Positions 42,841 through 50,760 of a stretch of 59,131 nucleotides of DNA are shown piece after piece. Numbering within the stretch: position 1 is the stretch's first letter; each line of letters opens with the position of its first letter. The notes below the pieces were generated by a model, which made no database searches, was not told the DNA's origin, and worked only from the letters and a program-made list of their open reading frames with translations. Origin of the DNA: JBJXHB01 sp046160725 (GTDB taxonomy: Bacteria > Pseudomonadota > Gammaproteobacteria > Burkholderiales > Burkholderiaceae_C); NCBI GenBank assembly GCA_046160725.1, contig JBJXHB010000319.1:1-59131 (forward strand), in the 5' to 3' direction. A program made the translations under genes and the position numbers.

Positions 42841-42889
42841 CCGGCACGGCTTGACCTGACCCGTCCAGACGACCTGACCACCGCTTCAA

Positions 42890-43456
42890 ATGCAGCTCCT
42901 TCTCCGGTTCGCAGACGCCATCGAGCGTCTGCTCAAGCGCATCGCCGACGCGGGCGCCTGGGCCTTCATTGCCTGCATTGCCGTCATTACGCTGGACGTG
43001 GTGACGCGCAAGTTCGGCTTTCAGTTTCCCGGCCTGGGCTCCACGCGCCTGCAGGAACTGGAGTGGCATCTGCACGGTGTGCTCTTCTGCACCTGGCTGG
43101 GCTATGCCTACATCCGCAACGCGCATGTGCGCATCGATGTCTTTATCGGCGGCGTCAGTCCGCGAGGCAAGCTGTGGTTGGAGTTCTGGTGCTGCATTCT
43201 GTTTGCACTGCCCTACCTGGCCGTGGCCCTGCCCTATGCACACGAGTTTTTCCTCGTCTCCTGGCGTCAAGGCGAGTCGTCAGACTCGACGGTGGGGCTG
43301 GGCTACCGCTGGGTGATCAAGGGCTTTCTGTACCTGAGCTTTCTCACGGTGACCGCGGCGGTGCTGGCCGTCCTGGCCCGCTGTTCGGTGGCGCTGTTCG
43401 GCACCGAGGAACAGGCCGCAAGGGCCTACACGCCATTCGCCCTGCACAAGGGCTGA
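42890..43456 (+). CDS. dctQ: TRAP transporter small permease (DctQ family)
   Basis: A 188-residue inner-membrane protein with four predicted helices. The segment LEWHLHGVLFCTWLGYAYIR with NAHVRIDVFIG is diagnostic for DctQ. It joins DctP and DctM into a three-part secondary transporter driven by a sodium or proton gradient. Start ATG 42890 is 49 bases after dctP. It may still be made, although the partner DctM gene carries an amber stop. Confidence 0.88.
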   Translation: MQLLLRFADAIERLLKRIADAGAWAFIACIAVITLDVVTRKFGFQFPGLGSTRLQELEWHLHGVLFCTWLGYAYIRNAHVRIDVFIGGVSPRGKLWLEFWCCILFALPYLAVALPYAHEFFLVSWRQGESSDSTVGLGYRWVIKGFLYLSFLTVTAAVLAVLARCSVALFGTEEQAARAYTPFALHKG

Positions 43457-43493
43457 GATGCGAAACGTCGGCTTGGCCTGAGGAGACCTCGGC

Positions 43494-44870
43494 ATGAATT
43501 GGTTGATCGACCACCTGGCGGTGGTGATGTTCTTCGCCCTCATCTTCATCATGTTTCTGGGCTTCCCAGTTGCATTCCTGCTGGGGGCGTTGGGTGTCGG
43601 GTTCGGTCTTCTCGGGATGGCCTTCGATACCTTCAATCTCGCGCAGTTCGCCAACCTGCTGCCGCGGATCTATGGCCAGACGGTGCAGAACCAGGTGCTG
43701 GTGGCGATACCGATGTTCATCTTCATGGGCACCATGCTCGAGAAGAGCGGCGTGGCCGAGGACCTGCTGCACATGCTGCAGCTGATGCTGCGTCGCTTGC
43801 CCGGCGGGCTGGCCATCGCCGTCACCGTGCTGGGCACCATCATGGCGGCCACCACCGGCATCGTGGGCGCTTCGGTGGTCATGCTCACGCTGATCGCGCT
43901 GCCGGTGATGCTGGCGCGGGGCTACGACAAGTCACTCTCTGTCGGTACGATCGCCAGCGCGGGCACGTTGGGCATTCTCATTCCACCGTCGATCATGTTG
44001 GTGATCATGGGTGACCTGATGGGTGTCCCCGTGGGCACGCTGTTCACCGGCGCCATCCTTCCCGGGCTGTTGATGAGCCTGCTGTACGTGATCTTCATCG
44101 TGGTGGTCTGCTTCTTCTGGCCCCGGCTTGCACCACCGATGCGGTCGGTCGCCGACGGCGGCGAGGTCCTCACCGCGCGCATGGTGATCCGTGGTTTCGT
44201 GCCACCGGCTGCACTGATCGGCCTGGTGCTCGGCAGCATCTTCGCCGGCTGGGCCACGCCCACCGAGGCCTCGGGTGTGGGCGCACTGGGTGCGATCCTG
44301 TTGGCTGCAGCGAACAAGCGGCTGAGCATGGCGGTGTTGCGCGAGGTGATGACCAACTCGGCGCTCACCAATGCCATGGTGTTCTTCATCTTCTTCGGCG
44401 CGACGCTGTTCTCCTAGGTGTTCCGCGCCCTCGGTGGCGACGACGTGGTGTTCGAGATCCTCAAGGCCACCGGTATCGACACGGGCTGGGAGGTGATGAT
44501 CTTCGTGATGGTGCTCGTCTTCATCATGGGCTTTTTCTTCGACTGGATCGAGATCTGCCTGATCGTGCTGCCGATCTTCACGCCCATCATCGGCAAGCTG
44601 GACTTCGGCACTGCGGTGCAAGGGCAACAAGTCATCCTCGCGTGGTTCGCCATCCTGCTGGCGGTCAACATGCAGACCGCCTTCCTCACGCCGCCGTTCG
44701 GCTTCGCGCTGTTCTACATGAAGGGCTCGGTGCCGCCCGGCGTGACCATGATGGACATCTACAAGGGCATCACGCCTTTCGTGCTGGTGCAGCTGGTTGC
44801 ACTGGTGCTGTGCATCATCTTCCCGGAAGTCGTGCTCCACCTGCCGCGCCGCTTTGGGTTCATCGACTGA
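43494..44870 (+). pseudogene. dctM: TRAP transporter large permease (DctM) with in-frame amber stop
   Basis: A continuous frame for a DctM permease of about 457 residues is cut by TAG at 44415-44417, after FFGATLFS. The same frame resumes at once with VFRALGGDDVVFEI and runs to TGA 44868-44870. Intact relatives have a Leu or Tyr at this place, one base from TAG. The first part (307 residues) contains about eight helices, and the second (150 residues) the last four. A GTG follows the stop directly, so re-initiation could yield a two-chain permease. The next genes hyi and garR look intact. Either a real loss of function, a suppressed stop, or a sequencing error would explain it. Confidence 0.82.
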
Positions 44871-44948
44871 GAACCCGTTGCCTGGTTGCTGCGGGGGACT
44901 GGACCTGCGACGACAAGCGGTCCACCTCGACTTGAGAAAGAGAATCCC

Positions 44949-45743
44949 ATGCCGAAATTCGCAGCCAACCTGACGATGCTGTTCCCGGAGCTGCCCTTTC
45001 TGGACCGGTTCGAAGCCGCAGCCCGGTCTGGTTTCGAGGCCGTGGAGTTCTTGTTCCCGTATGCCTTCTCGATCGACGACATCCGCTCCCGCCTGAAGAC
45101 CAACGGTCTGCAGCTGGTGCTGCACAACCTGCCGGCGGGTCAGTGGGACGCCGGTGAGCGCGGCATCGCCTGCCTGCCGGACCGCACCGCGGAGTTCCGG
45201 GCCGGCATCGCCGAGGCCATCCGCTATGCCACGGGCCTGGGGGTGTCACAACTCAACTGCCTGGTCGGCAAGACGCCTGCAGGACTGCCGGCAGAAGAGG
45301 TGCACCGGACCTTGGTCAACAACCTGCGCTACGCCGCCGGCGAGTTGAAGGCGGCCGGCTTGCGGCTGCTGGTGGAGCCGATCAACACTTTCGACATCCC
45401 GGGCTTCCATCTCAACCGCACCGCCCAGGCCGCAAGCATCCTGCACGAGGTGGGCGCCGACAACGCGTTCATCCAGTACGACATCTACCACGCCCAACGC
45501 ATGGAGGGCGAGCTGGCCGCCTCGGTGCAGAAGTACTTGCCACTGATCGGTCACATCCAGCTGGCGGACAACCCCGGGCGCAACGAGCCCGGCACCGGGG
45601 AGATCAACTACCCCTTTCTGTTTGCGCACCTCGACCGCCTCGGCTACGAAGGCTGGATCGGCTGTGAATACAAGCCAGCCTCATCGACCGAGGCCGGCCT
45701 GGGCTGGCGCCAGGCGATGAGTCCGGCCGCCACATCTTGCTGA
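44949..45743 (+). CDS. hyi: Hydroxypyruvate isomerase family protein
   Basis: A 264-residue TIM-barrel enzyme of the Hyi family (EC 5.3.1.22) that interconverts hydroxypyruvate and tartronate semialdehyde. Family segments are the N-terminal FAANLTMLFPELPFLDRFEA, LVEPINTFDIPGFHL with the metal-binding Glu, IQYDIYHAQRMEG and GCEYKP near the end. ATG 44949 follows a short leader; homology begins at once. The next gene encodes a tartronate semialdehyde reductase, which supports the reaction. OtnI-type 2-oxo-tetronate isomerase is the main alternative, but no OtnC/OtnK genes are seen. Confidence 0.88.
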   Translation: MPKFAANLTMLFPELPFLDRFEAAARSGFEAVEFLFPYAFSIDDIRSRLKTNGLQLVLHNLPAGQWDAGERGIACLPDRTAEFRAGIAEAIRYATGLGVSQLNCLVGKTPAGLPAEEVHRTLVNNLRYAAGELKAAGLRLLVEPINTFDIPGFHLNRTAQAASILHEVGADNAFIQYDIYHAQRMEGELAASVQKYLPLIGHIQLADNPGRNEPGTGEINYPFLFAHLDRLGYEGWIGCEYKPASSTEAGLGWRQAMSPAATSC

Positions 45744-45766
45744 GCACGACCTCTGGAACATCACTC

Positions 45767-46672
45767 ATGACCATGCCATCACGCAAGCTCGGCTTCATCG
45801 GCCTGGGCATCATGGGCACGCCCATGGCCCGTCACCTGATCGACGCCGGGCATCAGCTGTACCTGCACTCGCGATCGTCGGTGCCGGCCGATCTTGTCCA
45901 AGCGGGTGCCACGGCCTGCGGCAACGGCCGCGAGGTGGCATCGCAAGCCGACATCATCTTCATCATGGTGCCCGACACGCCGCATGTCGGCGAGGTGCTG
46001 TTCGGCGAGCACGGTGTCGCTTCGGGCATCAGCGCGGGCAAGACCGTGGTCGACATGAGCAGCATTTCGCCGATCGAGACCAAGGCCTTCGCGCGCAAGC
46101 TCAATGCACTCGGCTGCGACTACCTGGACGCGCCGGTCTCTGGCGGTCAGGTGGGTGCAAAGAACGCCACGCTGTCCATCATGGTCGGCGGCTCCGAGGC
46201 GACCTTCGAGAAGGTCAGGCCACTATTCGAGCTGATGGGCAGGAACATCACGCTGGTCGGTGGCAACGGCGACGGCCAGACCGCCAAGGTGGCCAACCAG
46301 ATCGTCGTGGCGCTGAACATCGAGGCGGTGGCCGAGGCGCTGCTGTTCGCCGCCAAGGCCGGCGCGGACCCGGCGCGCGTGCGGCAGGCGCTGATGGGCG
46401 GCTTTGCATCGTCGAAGATTCTCGAAGTGCATGGCGAACGCATGATCAAGCGGACCTTCGACCCCGGGTTCCGCATCGAGCTGCACCAGAAGGACCTGAA
46501 CCTGGCGCTCGGCAGCGCGCGCGCGCTGGGCGTGTCGCTGCCCAACACGGCCATGGCGCAGGAACTGTTCAACAGTTGTGTGGCGCATGGCGGCAAGGCC
46601 TGGGACCATTCGGCCATGATCAAGGCCCTGGAGAGGCTGGCAGACTTCGAGATCGGCCAACAGGCCGCATGA
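45767..46672 (+). CDS. garR: 2-hydroxy-3-oxopropionate (tartronate semialdehyde) reductase
   Basis: A 301-residue NAD(P)-dependent beta-hydroxyacid dehydrogenase that reduces tartronate semialdehyde to D-glycerate. The Rossmann motif GFIGLGIMGTPMA lies near residues 7-19. The substrate motif DAPVSGGQVGAKNATLSIMV lies near 120-140, with the catalytic Lys in KVANQIVVALN near 174. The C-terminal FRIELHQKDLNLAL is typical of GarR/GlxR. It follows hyi and precedes a glycerate kinase gene after one Bug gene, completing the route to 2-phosphoglycerate. Confidence 0.91.
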   Translation: MTMPSRKLGFIGLGIMGTPMARHLIDAGHQLYLHSRSSVPADLVQAGATACGNGREVASQADIIFIMVPDTPHVGEVLFGEHGVASGISAGKTVVDMSSISPIETKAFARKLNALGCDYLDAPVSGGQVGAKNATLSIMVGGSEATFEKVRPLFELMGRNITLVGGNGDGQTAKVANQIVVALNIEAVAEALLFAAKAGADPARVRQALMGGFASSKILEVHGERMIKRTFDPGFRIELHQKDLNLALGSARALGVSLPNTAMAQELFNSCVAHGGKAWDHSAMIKALERLADFEIGQQAA

Positions 46673-46739
46673 GGCGCCATCCCGGCGCTCAGGTAGCGGG
46701 CTTGCTCAAGCCCATCCGTCATCACTGGAGACACCCAGC

Positions 46740-47711
46740 ATGCCCATTTCCCTGCAGCGTCGGTCGCTGTTGATCGCCAGTCTTGCACTGCCAGCCACCC
46801 AGGCGCGATCGAACGCTTATCCGAGCAAGCCCATCAAGATCGTGGTGCCCTCCCCGCCAGGTGGCAGCACCGACCAACTGGGTCGGCTGGTGGGCCAGCA
46901 TCTTCAGAAGGCATGGGGACAAAGCGTCAGTATCGACAACAAGCCAGGTGCGGGCTTGCGTCTGGGCGCCGACTTTGTGGCCAAGTCACCCGCCGACGGC
47001 TACACGCTGCTGGTGGGCGCGATTCACCACTCCATTGCACAGGCCGTGTACAGCAAGCGCAGCTACGACCTGCTGAACGATCTGACGCCCATCACCGTGA
47101 TCGGCATTGTTCCCAACGTGCTGATCGTGCCGGCGTCCATGCCGGTGAACTCCGTGGCCGACTTGATCGCCCTGTCCAAGAAGGAGAAGGGCAAGTTGAG
47201 CTACGGCAGCACGGGGCTGGGCACCGCGCACCACTTGATTGGCGAGCAGTTCAATGACATGACGGGTGCGGACCTGTTGCATGTCCCGTACAAGGGCAGT
47301 GCCCCGGCCTTGGTCGACCTCATGAGCGGGCAGATTCAGGTCATGTTCGATACGGTCGCTTCTTGCCTGCCGCACATCCAAAGCGGCAAGCTGCGGGCGC
47401 TGGCCGTGGCCACCGCCAAGCGGTCTTCGGCATTGCCCAATGTGCCGACACTGCAGGAGGCGGGACTGATCGGCTTTGACATTGCCTCGTGGTTCGGGCT
47501 GATGGCACCGGCCGCCACGGCGCCAGAGATCGTGAGCAAGATCCAGCAAGAGGTCAGCAAGATGCTCAGCCTGCCGGAGACCCGCCAACAACTCAGCGCG
47601 ATGGGTGCGGAGCCGGGTGGCAACACGCCGGCCCAGATGAAACTGCAGATTGCATCGGAGGTGAGCCGCTTTGGCGCTCTGGCAAGCAAGCTCAAGCTTC
47701 AATTGGACTAG
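46740..47711 (+). CDS. Bug-family (TTT) periplasmic binding protein 4
   Basis: A 323-residue Bug/TctC protein with a short signal peptide (SLQRRSLLIASLALPATQA, cleavage near residue 24). The mature segments YPSKPIKIVVPSPPGGSTDQ and SPADGYTLLVG follow. A second binding protein in the same operon as Bug 3 and a TRAP receptor suggests several related acids are taken up or sensed. It overlaps the next GTG by one base (TAGTG). No TctA/TctB gene is nearby. Confidence 0.9.
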   Translation: MPISLQRRSLLIASLALPATQARSNAYPSKPIKIVVPSPPGGSTDQLGRLVGQHLQKAWGQSVSIDNKPGAGLRLGADFVAKSPADGYTLLVGAIHHSIAQAVYSKRSYDLLNDLTPITVIGIVPNVLIVPASMPVNSVADLIALSKKEKGKLSYGSTGLGTAHHLIGEQFNDMTGADLLHVPYKGSAPALVDLMSGQIQVMFDTVASCLPHIQSGKLRALAVATAKRSSALPNVPTLQEAGLIGFDIASWFGLMAPAATAPEIVSKIQQEVSKMLSLPETRQQLSAMGAEPGGNTPAQMKLQIASEVSRFGALASKLKLQLD

Positions 47712-49024
47712 TGGGCACCCGTCCTTGCTCGCCAAAGCGGCGGGACCCCTCAGCACGGGACTTGCTGCGGCGCATGTTCGACGCCGCTGTCGCGAGTGCG
47801 CAGCCCGCGCTGTGCATCCCGGCCCACCTGCCGCCACCACCCGCGGGCCGTCTCATCGTCGTCGGCGCGGGCAAGGCATCGGCAGCGATGGCCCGGGCGG
47901 TCGAGTCCAACTGGCCGGGGCACCTGTCGGGCCTGGTGGTCACACGGTATGGCTACGCCGCGCCCTGCGAGCGCATCGAGATCGTCGAGGCGTCGCACCC
48001 CGTGCCGGATGCCGCTGGCCAGGCCGCCGCAATACGCATGCTGGAGCTGGTATCGGACCTGACCGAGGACGACCTTGTGCTGTGCCTGATCTCCGGCGGC
48101 GGCTCAGCGCTGCTGCCGTTTCCCGCAGCCGGCGTGACACTGGCAGACAAGCAGGTGCTGAGTCGTCAGCTGCTGACGTCGGGCGCCACGATCAACGAGA
48201 TGAACTGCGTGCGCCGCCATCTGTCGGCCATCAAGGGCGGCCGGCTGGCCGCCGCCTGTCACCCGGCGCGTGTGCTGACACTCATGATGTCGGATGTACC
48301 GGGTGACGACCCGATCAACATCGCGTCCGGCCCCACCGTGGCCGACCCGACCACCTGTGCCGACGCGCTGGCGATCCTGCGGCGCTACGGCATCGACGTG
48401 CCGACGTCTGTGCGCGCTGTGCTGGAGAGTGGCACCGGCGAGTCCATCAAACCGGCCGATCCCCGCCTGGCGCGTGCCGACATCCGCGTGATCGCCACGC
48501 CTCAGATGGCATTGGAAGCGGCCGCGGCCGTCGCACGGTCAAGTGGCTACTCGGCGCACATCCTGGGCGATGCGCTGGAGGGCGAAGCCCGCGACCTGGG
48601 CAAGGTGCTGGGCGGCCTGGCGTTGCAGACCGCCAATCGCGGCCAGCCGTTCGTCCCACCCTGTGTGCTGCTGTCCGGCGGCGAGACCACGGTGACGGTG
48701 CGCGGCAACGGCCAGGGTGGGCGCAACGTCGAGTACCTGCTGTCGCTCGGCCTGACCCTTGACGGCCACCCCCGCATCCACGCCCTGGCGGCCGACACCG
48801 ACGGTGTCGACGGCCAGGTGGAGGTCGCCGGTGCCCTGCTGGCACCCGACTCGCTCTCGCGCGCCTGGCGACTGGGCCTCAAGCCGCAGGACAGCCTGGC
48901 CAACAACGATGGCCACGGCTTCTTCGGCGCGTTGGGCGACGCCTTGGTCACCGGACCGACGCTGACCAACGTCAACGACTTCCGCGCCATCCTGATCGAG
49001 CCCGAGAACATCGAATCGAGCTGA
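47711..49024 (+). CDS. ttuD: Glycerate 2-kinase / hydroxypyruvate reductase family (TtuD, MOFRL)
   Basis: A 437-residue MOFRL-family enzyme that phosphorylates D-glycerate to 2-phosphoglycerate. Family parts are RLIVVGAGKASAAMARAVES at the N-terminus, CLISGGGSALLPFPAAGVTL, LMMSDVPGDDPINIASGPTV, and the C-terminal MOFRL region HALAADTDGVDG and GPTLTNVNDFRAIL. The GTG at 47711 overlaps the Bug 4 stop; ATG 47777 would remove family-conserved residues and is less likely. Some TtuD proteins were first described as hydroxypyruvate reductases; kinase activity is better supported for this family. It ends the cluster. Confidence 0.9.
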   Translation: MGTRPCSPKRRDPSARDLLRRMFDAAVASAQPALCIPAHLPPPPAGRLIVVGAGKASAAMARAVESNWPGHLSGLVVTRYGYAAPCERIEIVEASHPVPDAAGQAAAIRMLELVSDLTEDDLVLCLISGGGSALLPFPAAGVTLADKQVLSRQLLTSGATINEMNCVRRHLSAIKGGRLAAACHPARVLTLMMSDVPGDDPINIASGPTVADPTTCADALAILRRYGIDVPTSVRAVLESGTGESIKPADPRLARADIRVIATPQMALEAAAAVARSSGYSAHILGDALEGEARDLGKVLGGLALQTANRGQPFVPPCVLLSGGETTVTVRGNGQGGRNVEYLLSLGLTLDGHPRIHALAADTDGVDGQVEVAGALLAPDSLSRAWRLGLKPQDSLANNDGHGFFGALGDALVTGPTLTNVNDFRAILIEPENIESS

Positions 49025-49137
49025 CCCTCTGAGAACGCTGACTCGGCCGCACATAGCCATCAAGGAATGCGTCTTCATCGCCGACGCGCTGGCGTCCGAC
49101 TCAGGCTTGATGCTGCTGGCCGGCGCGGCCGGCGTGG

Positions 49138-50349
49138 TCAGTGCAGCCAGCGCAACAAGGCCGCAAAGGCGTCGGGGCTGCTGAGCAACTGCATGTGGTT
49201 GACGCCTCGCAGCTGCAGCTGCCGGTCGGCCTGGAAGTGCAAGGTGCGCGCCGGGTCGCGGTGGCGGCCCAGCGCACTGTCCACCGGCACCAGGCCATCA
49301 CCCAGCAGCCGGCCCTTCAGCCCGTGCACCTGCGCGCCAGTGCTGGCGGCCACCGCATAGCAGCGCGGCTGGTCGGGCAAGGGCACCGGCTCGCTGCCCG
49401 CGCCGCCGGGGCCGGCCAGCAGGCGGCCGTGGCGCAAGTCGGTGATGCCGGCGCTGCGCACACGGCCCAGGCGCGCCAAAGGTGCGGCATAGGGCGCGGC
49501 ACCGAGGACGATGTCCAGCCCGTGTCCCGCACGCTCCAGCGGCGCACCGTGGTGCGGTGTGCCCAGAAAGACCGCATCGTCCACCCGTCGCACCCACGCC
49601 TGCTGCGCCAGCGCGCCCTGGTGCAGTGCGCTGCGGGCCACCAGTCCACCCATGCTGTGGCACAGCATCACCACGCGCTGCAACGGATGGGGCCATGCGG
49701 TCAGCAGCTGGTCCATCAAGCCTGCGAACTCAGCACCATTCATGTGCACCGGACGGCCTGTGTTGTAGCGCAGGTAGACCGGCGTGTAGCCGGCCTCACG
49801 GGCCAATGCGGCACCATGGTCGTGGCCATCACGCGACCACTGCTGGTCGTTCATGCACAGGCCGTGCAGCAACACCAGCAGCCTTCCGTTGCCCTGGGGC
49901 AGGGCCTGTTGCAGGGCCGGGCCACGCAACGGCAGCACGTCGCCGCCAATGCAAAAAACCATGTCGGTGGCCAAGGGGTTGCCACTGGCATGCAGGTGGT
50001 CACCCAGGACGCCATTCAAGGCGGCCCGCACGGCCTCTCGCTCACGGCTGCTCGCATTGGCAGTGTCTGTGGCACTGGTGTCGCTCGGGGCCAGCAGTGG
50101 CGTCAGTGCGGCCAGCAGGGCATCCACACTGCCACCCACCAGCCGCGTCACGCCCTTCACCGCGCGGTAGGTCAGCCCGGTGATGCCTCGGGTCTGGTCG
50201 GGGCCCTTCAGGCCGGGCAGGCTGGCAATGCGCGCGTGCATGGCTTCAACCAAAGCGGTCAGACCCAGTGTGGCGTCAATTGCCAGACGCGCCGCGCCGC
50301 GAACATCAGCAACCACGATATGCCGCTTGCCTTGACGGGGTGCGTTCAT
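49138..50349 (-). CDS. Alpha/beta-hydrolase, lipase/esterase-like
   Basis: A 403-residue predicted esterase. The oxyanion region is LLVLLHGLCMNDQQWSRDGH near residues 160-180. The nucleophile Ser232 lies in CHSMGG, where the usual first Gly is Cys. AVFLGTPHHGAPLERAG follows, and the final His is in GVNHMQLLSSP near the end. The N-terminal 140 residues are Ala-rich and not recognised. No signal peptide is evident. It is transcribed away from the cobalamin riboswitch. Substrate unknown; the GTPHHGAP segment resembles PGAP1/triacylglycerol-lipase-like hydrolases. Confidence 0.83.
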   Translation of the reverse strand: MNAPRQGKRHIVVADVRGAARLAIDATLGLTALVEAMHARIASLPGLKGPDQTRGITGLTYRAVKGVTRLVGGSVDALLAALTPLLAPSDTSATDTANASSREREAVRAALNGVLGDHLHASGNPLATDMVFCIGGDVLPLRGPALQQALPQGNGRLLVLLHGLCMNDQQWSRDGHDHGAALAREAGYTPVYLRYNTGRPVHMNGAEFAGLMDQLLTAWPHPLQRVVMLCHSMGGLVARSALHQGALAQQAWVRRVDDAVFLGTPHHGAPLERAGHGLDIVLGAAPYAAPLARLGRVRSAGITDLRHGRLLAGPGGAGSEPVPLPDQPRCYAVAASTGAQVHGLKGRLLGDGLVPVDSALGRHRDPARTLHFQADRQLQLRGVNHMQLLSSPDAFAALLRWLH

Positions 50350-50463
50350 CGCAGCGACATGAATGGCGGCATCAGACCAGTGTAGGGGTGTGCGTCAGCC
50401 GCCAGAGCGCGGCCGGTCGAGTCATGTCCGCTGTCCGAGCGGCACACGCTGGTATATTTCCTC

Positions 50464-50671
50464 GCGTTGGTGCTCGCCGCCCATGTCTTGGGCGGCAGTT
50501 CAACGGGAATCAGGAAGAGTGGTACCACCACCCCAACCTGAGCTGCACCCGCAACGGTAAGCGGACGGGAGCTCACCCTCCCCGCTTGTGTCGATATCCC
50601 ACTGGGCCGCTGCTGACAACAGCACCCGGGAAGGGCACACAGGTTGTCTCCGCCAGCCCGGATACCGGCCA
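50464..50671 (+). promoter_or_regulatory. Cobalamin (AdoCbl) riboswitch upstream of btuB
   Basis: The 411-bp gap between the esterase start and btuB holds a B12 riboswitch. Landmarks in order are TTGGTGCTCG (50467-50476), TTCAACGGGAATCAGG (50499-50514), CCCGCAACGGTAAGCGG (50548-50564), the B12-box region CCCACTGGGCC (50598-50608), CGGGAAGG, and the closing GCCAGCCCGGATACCGGCC (50652-50670). It should shut off btuBFCD when adenosylcobalamin is plentiful. The btuB start lies about 90 bases downstream and has a poor ribosome-binding site, so translation control is likely. Confidence 0.92.
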
Positions 50672-50760
50672 ACGCAGGGGTGTGCTGCTTCGCCGCGGTG
50701 CGCCATGAGGTGCGGGCTTGCGGGGTAGCTGGCCGGCACGATTGTCTCGGGTTGATCTTC

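Noticed and set aside
44415..44417. Recoding of the amber codon as pyrrolysine or another special amino acid
   Set aside because: Pyrrolysine use is not expected in this kind of bacterium and no Pyl genes are seen. A simple mutation or sequence error is far more likely.
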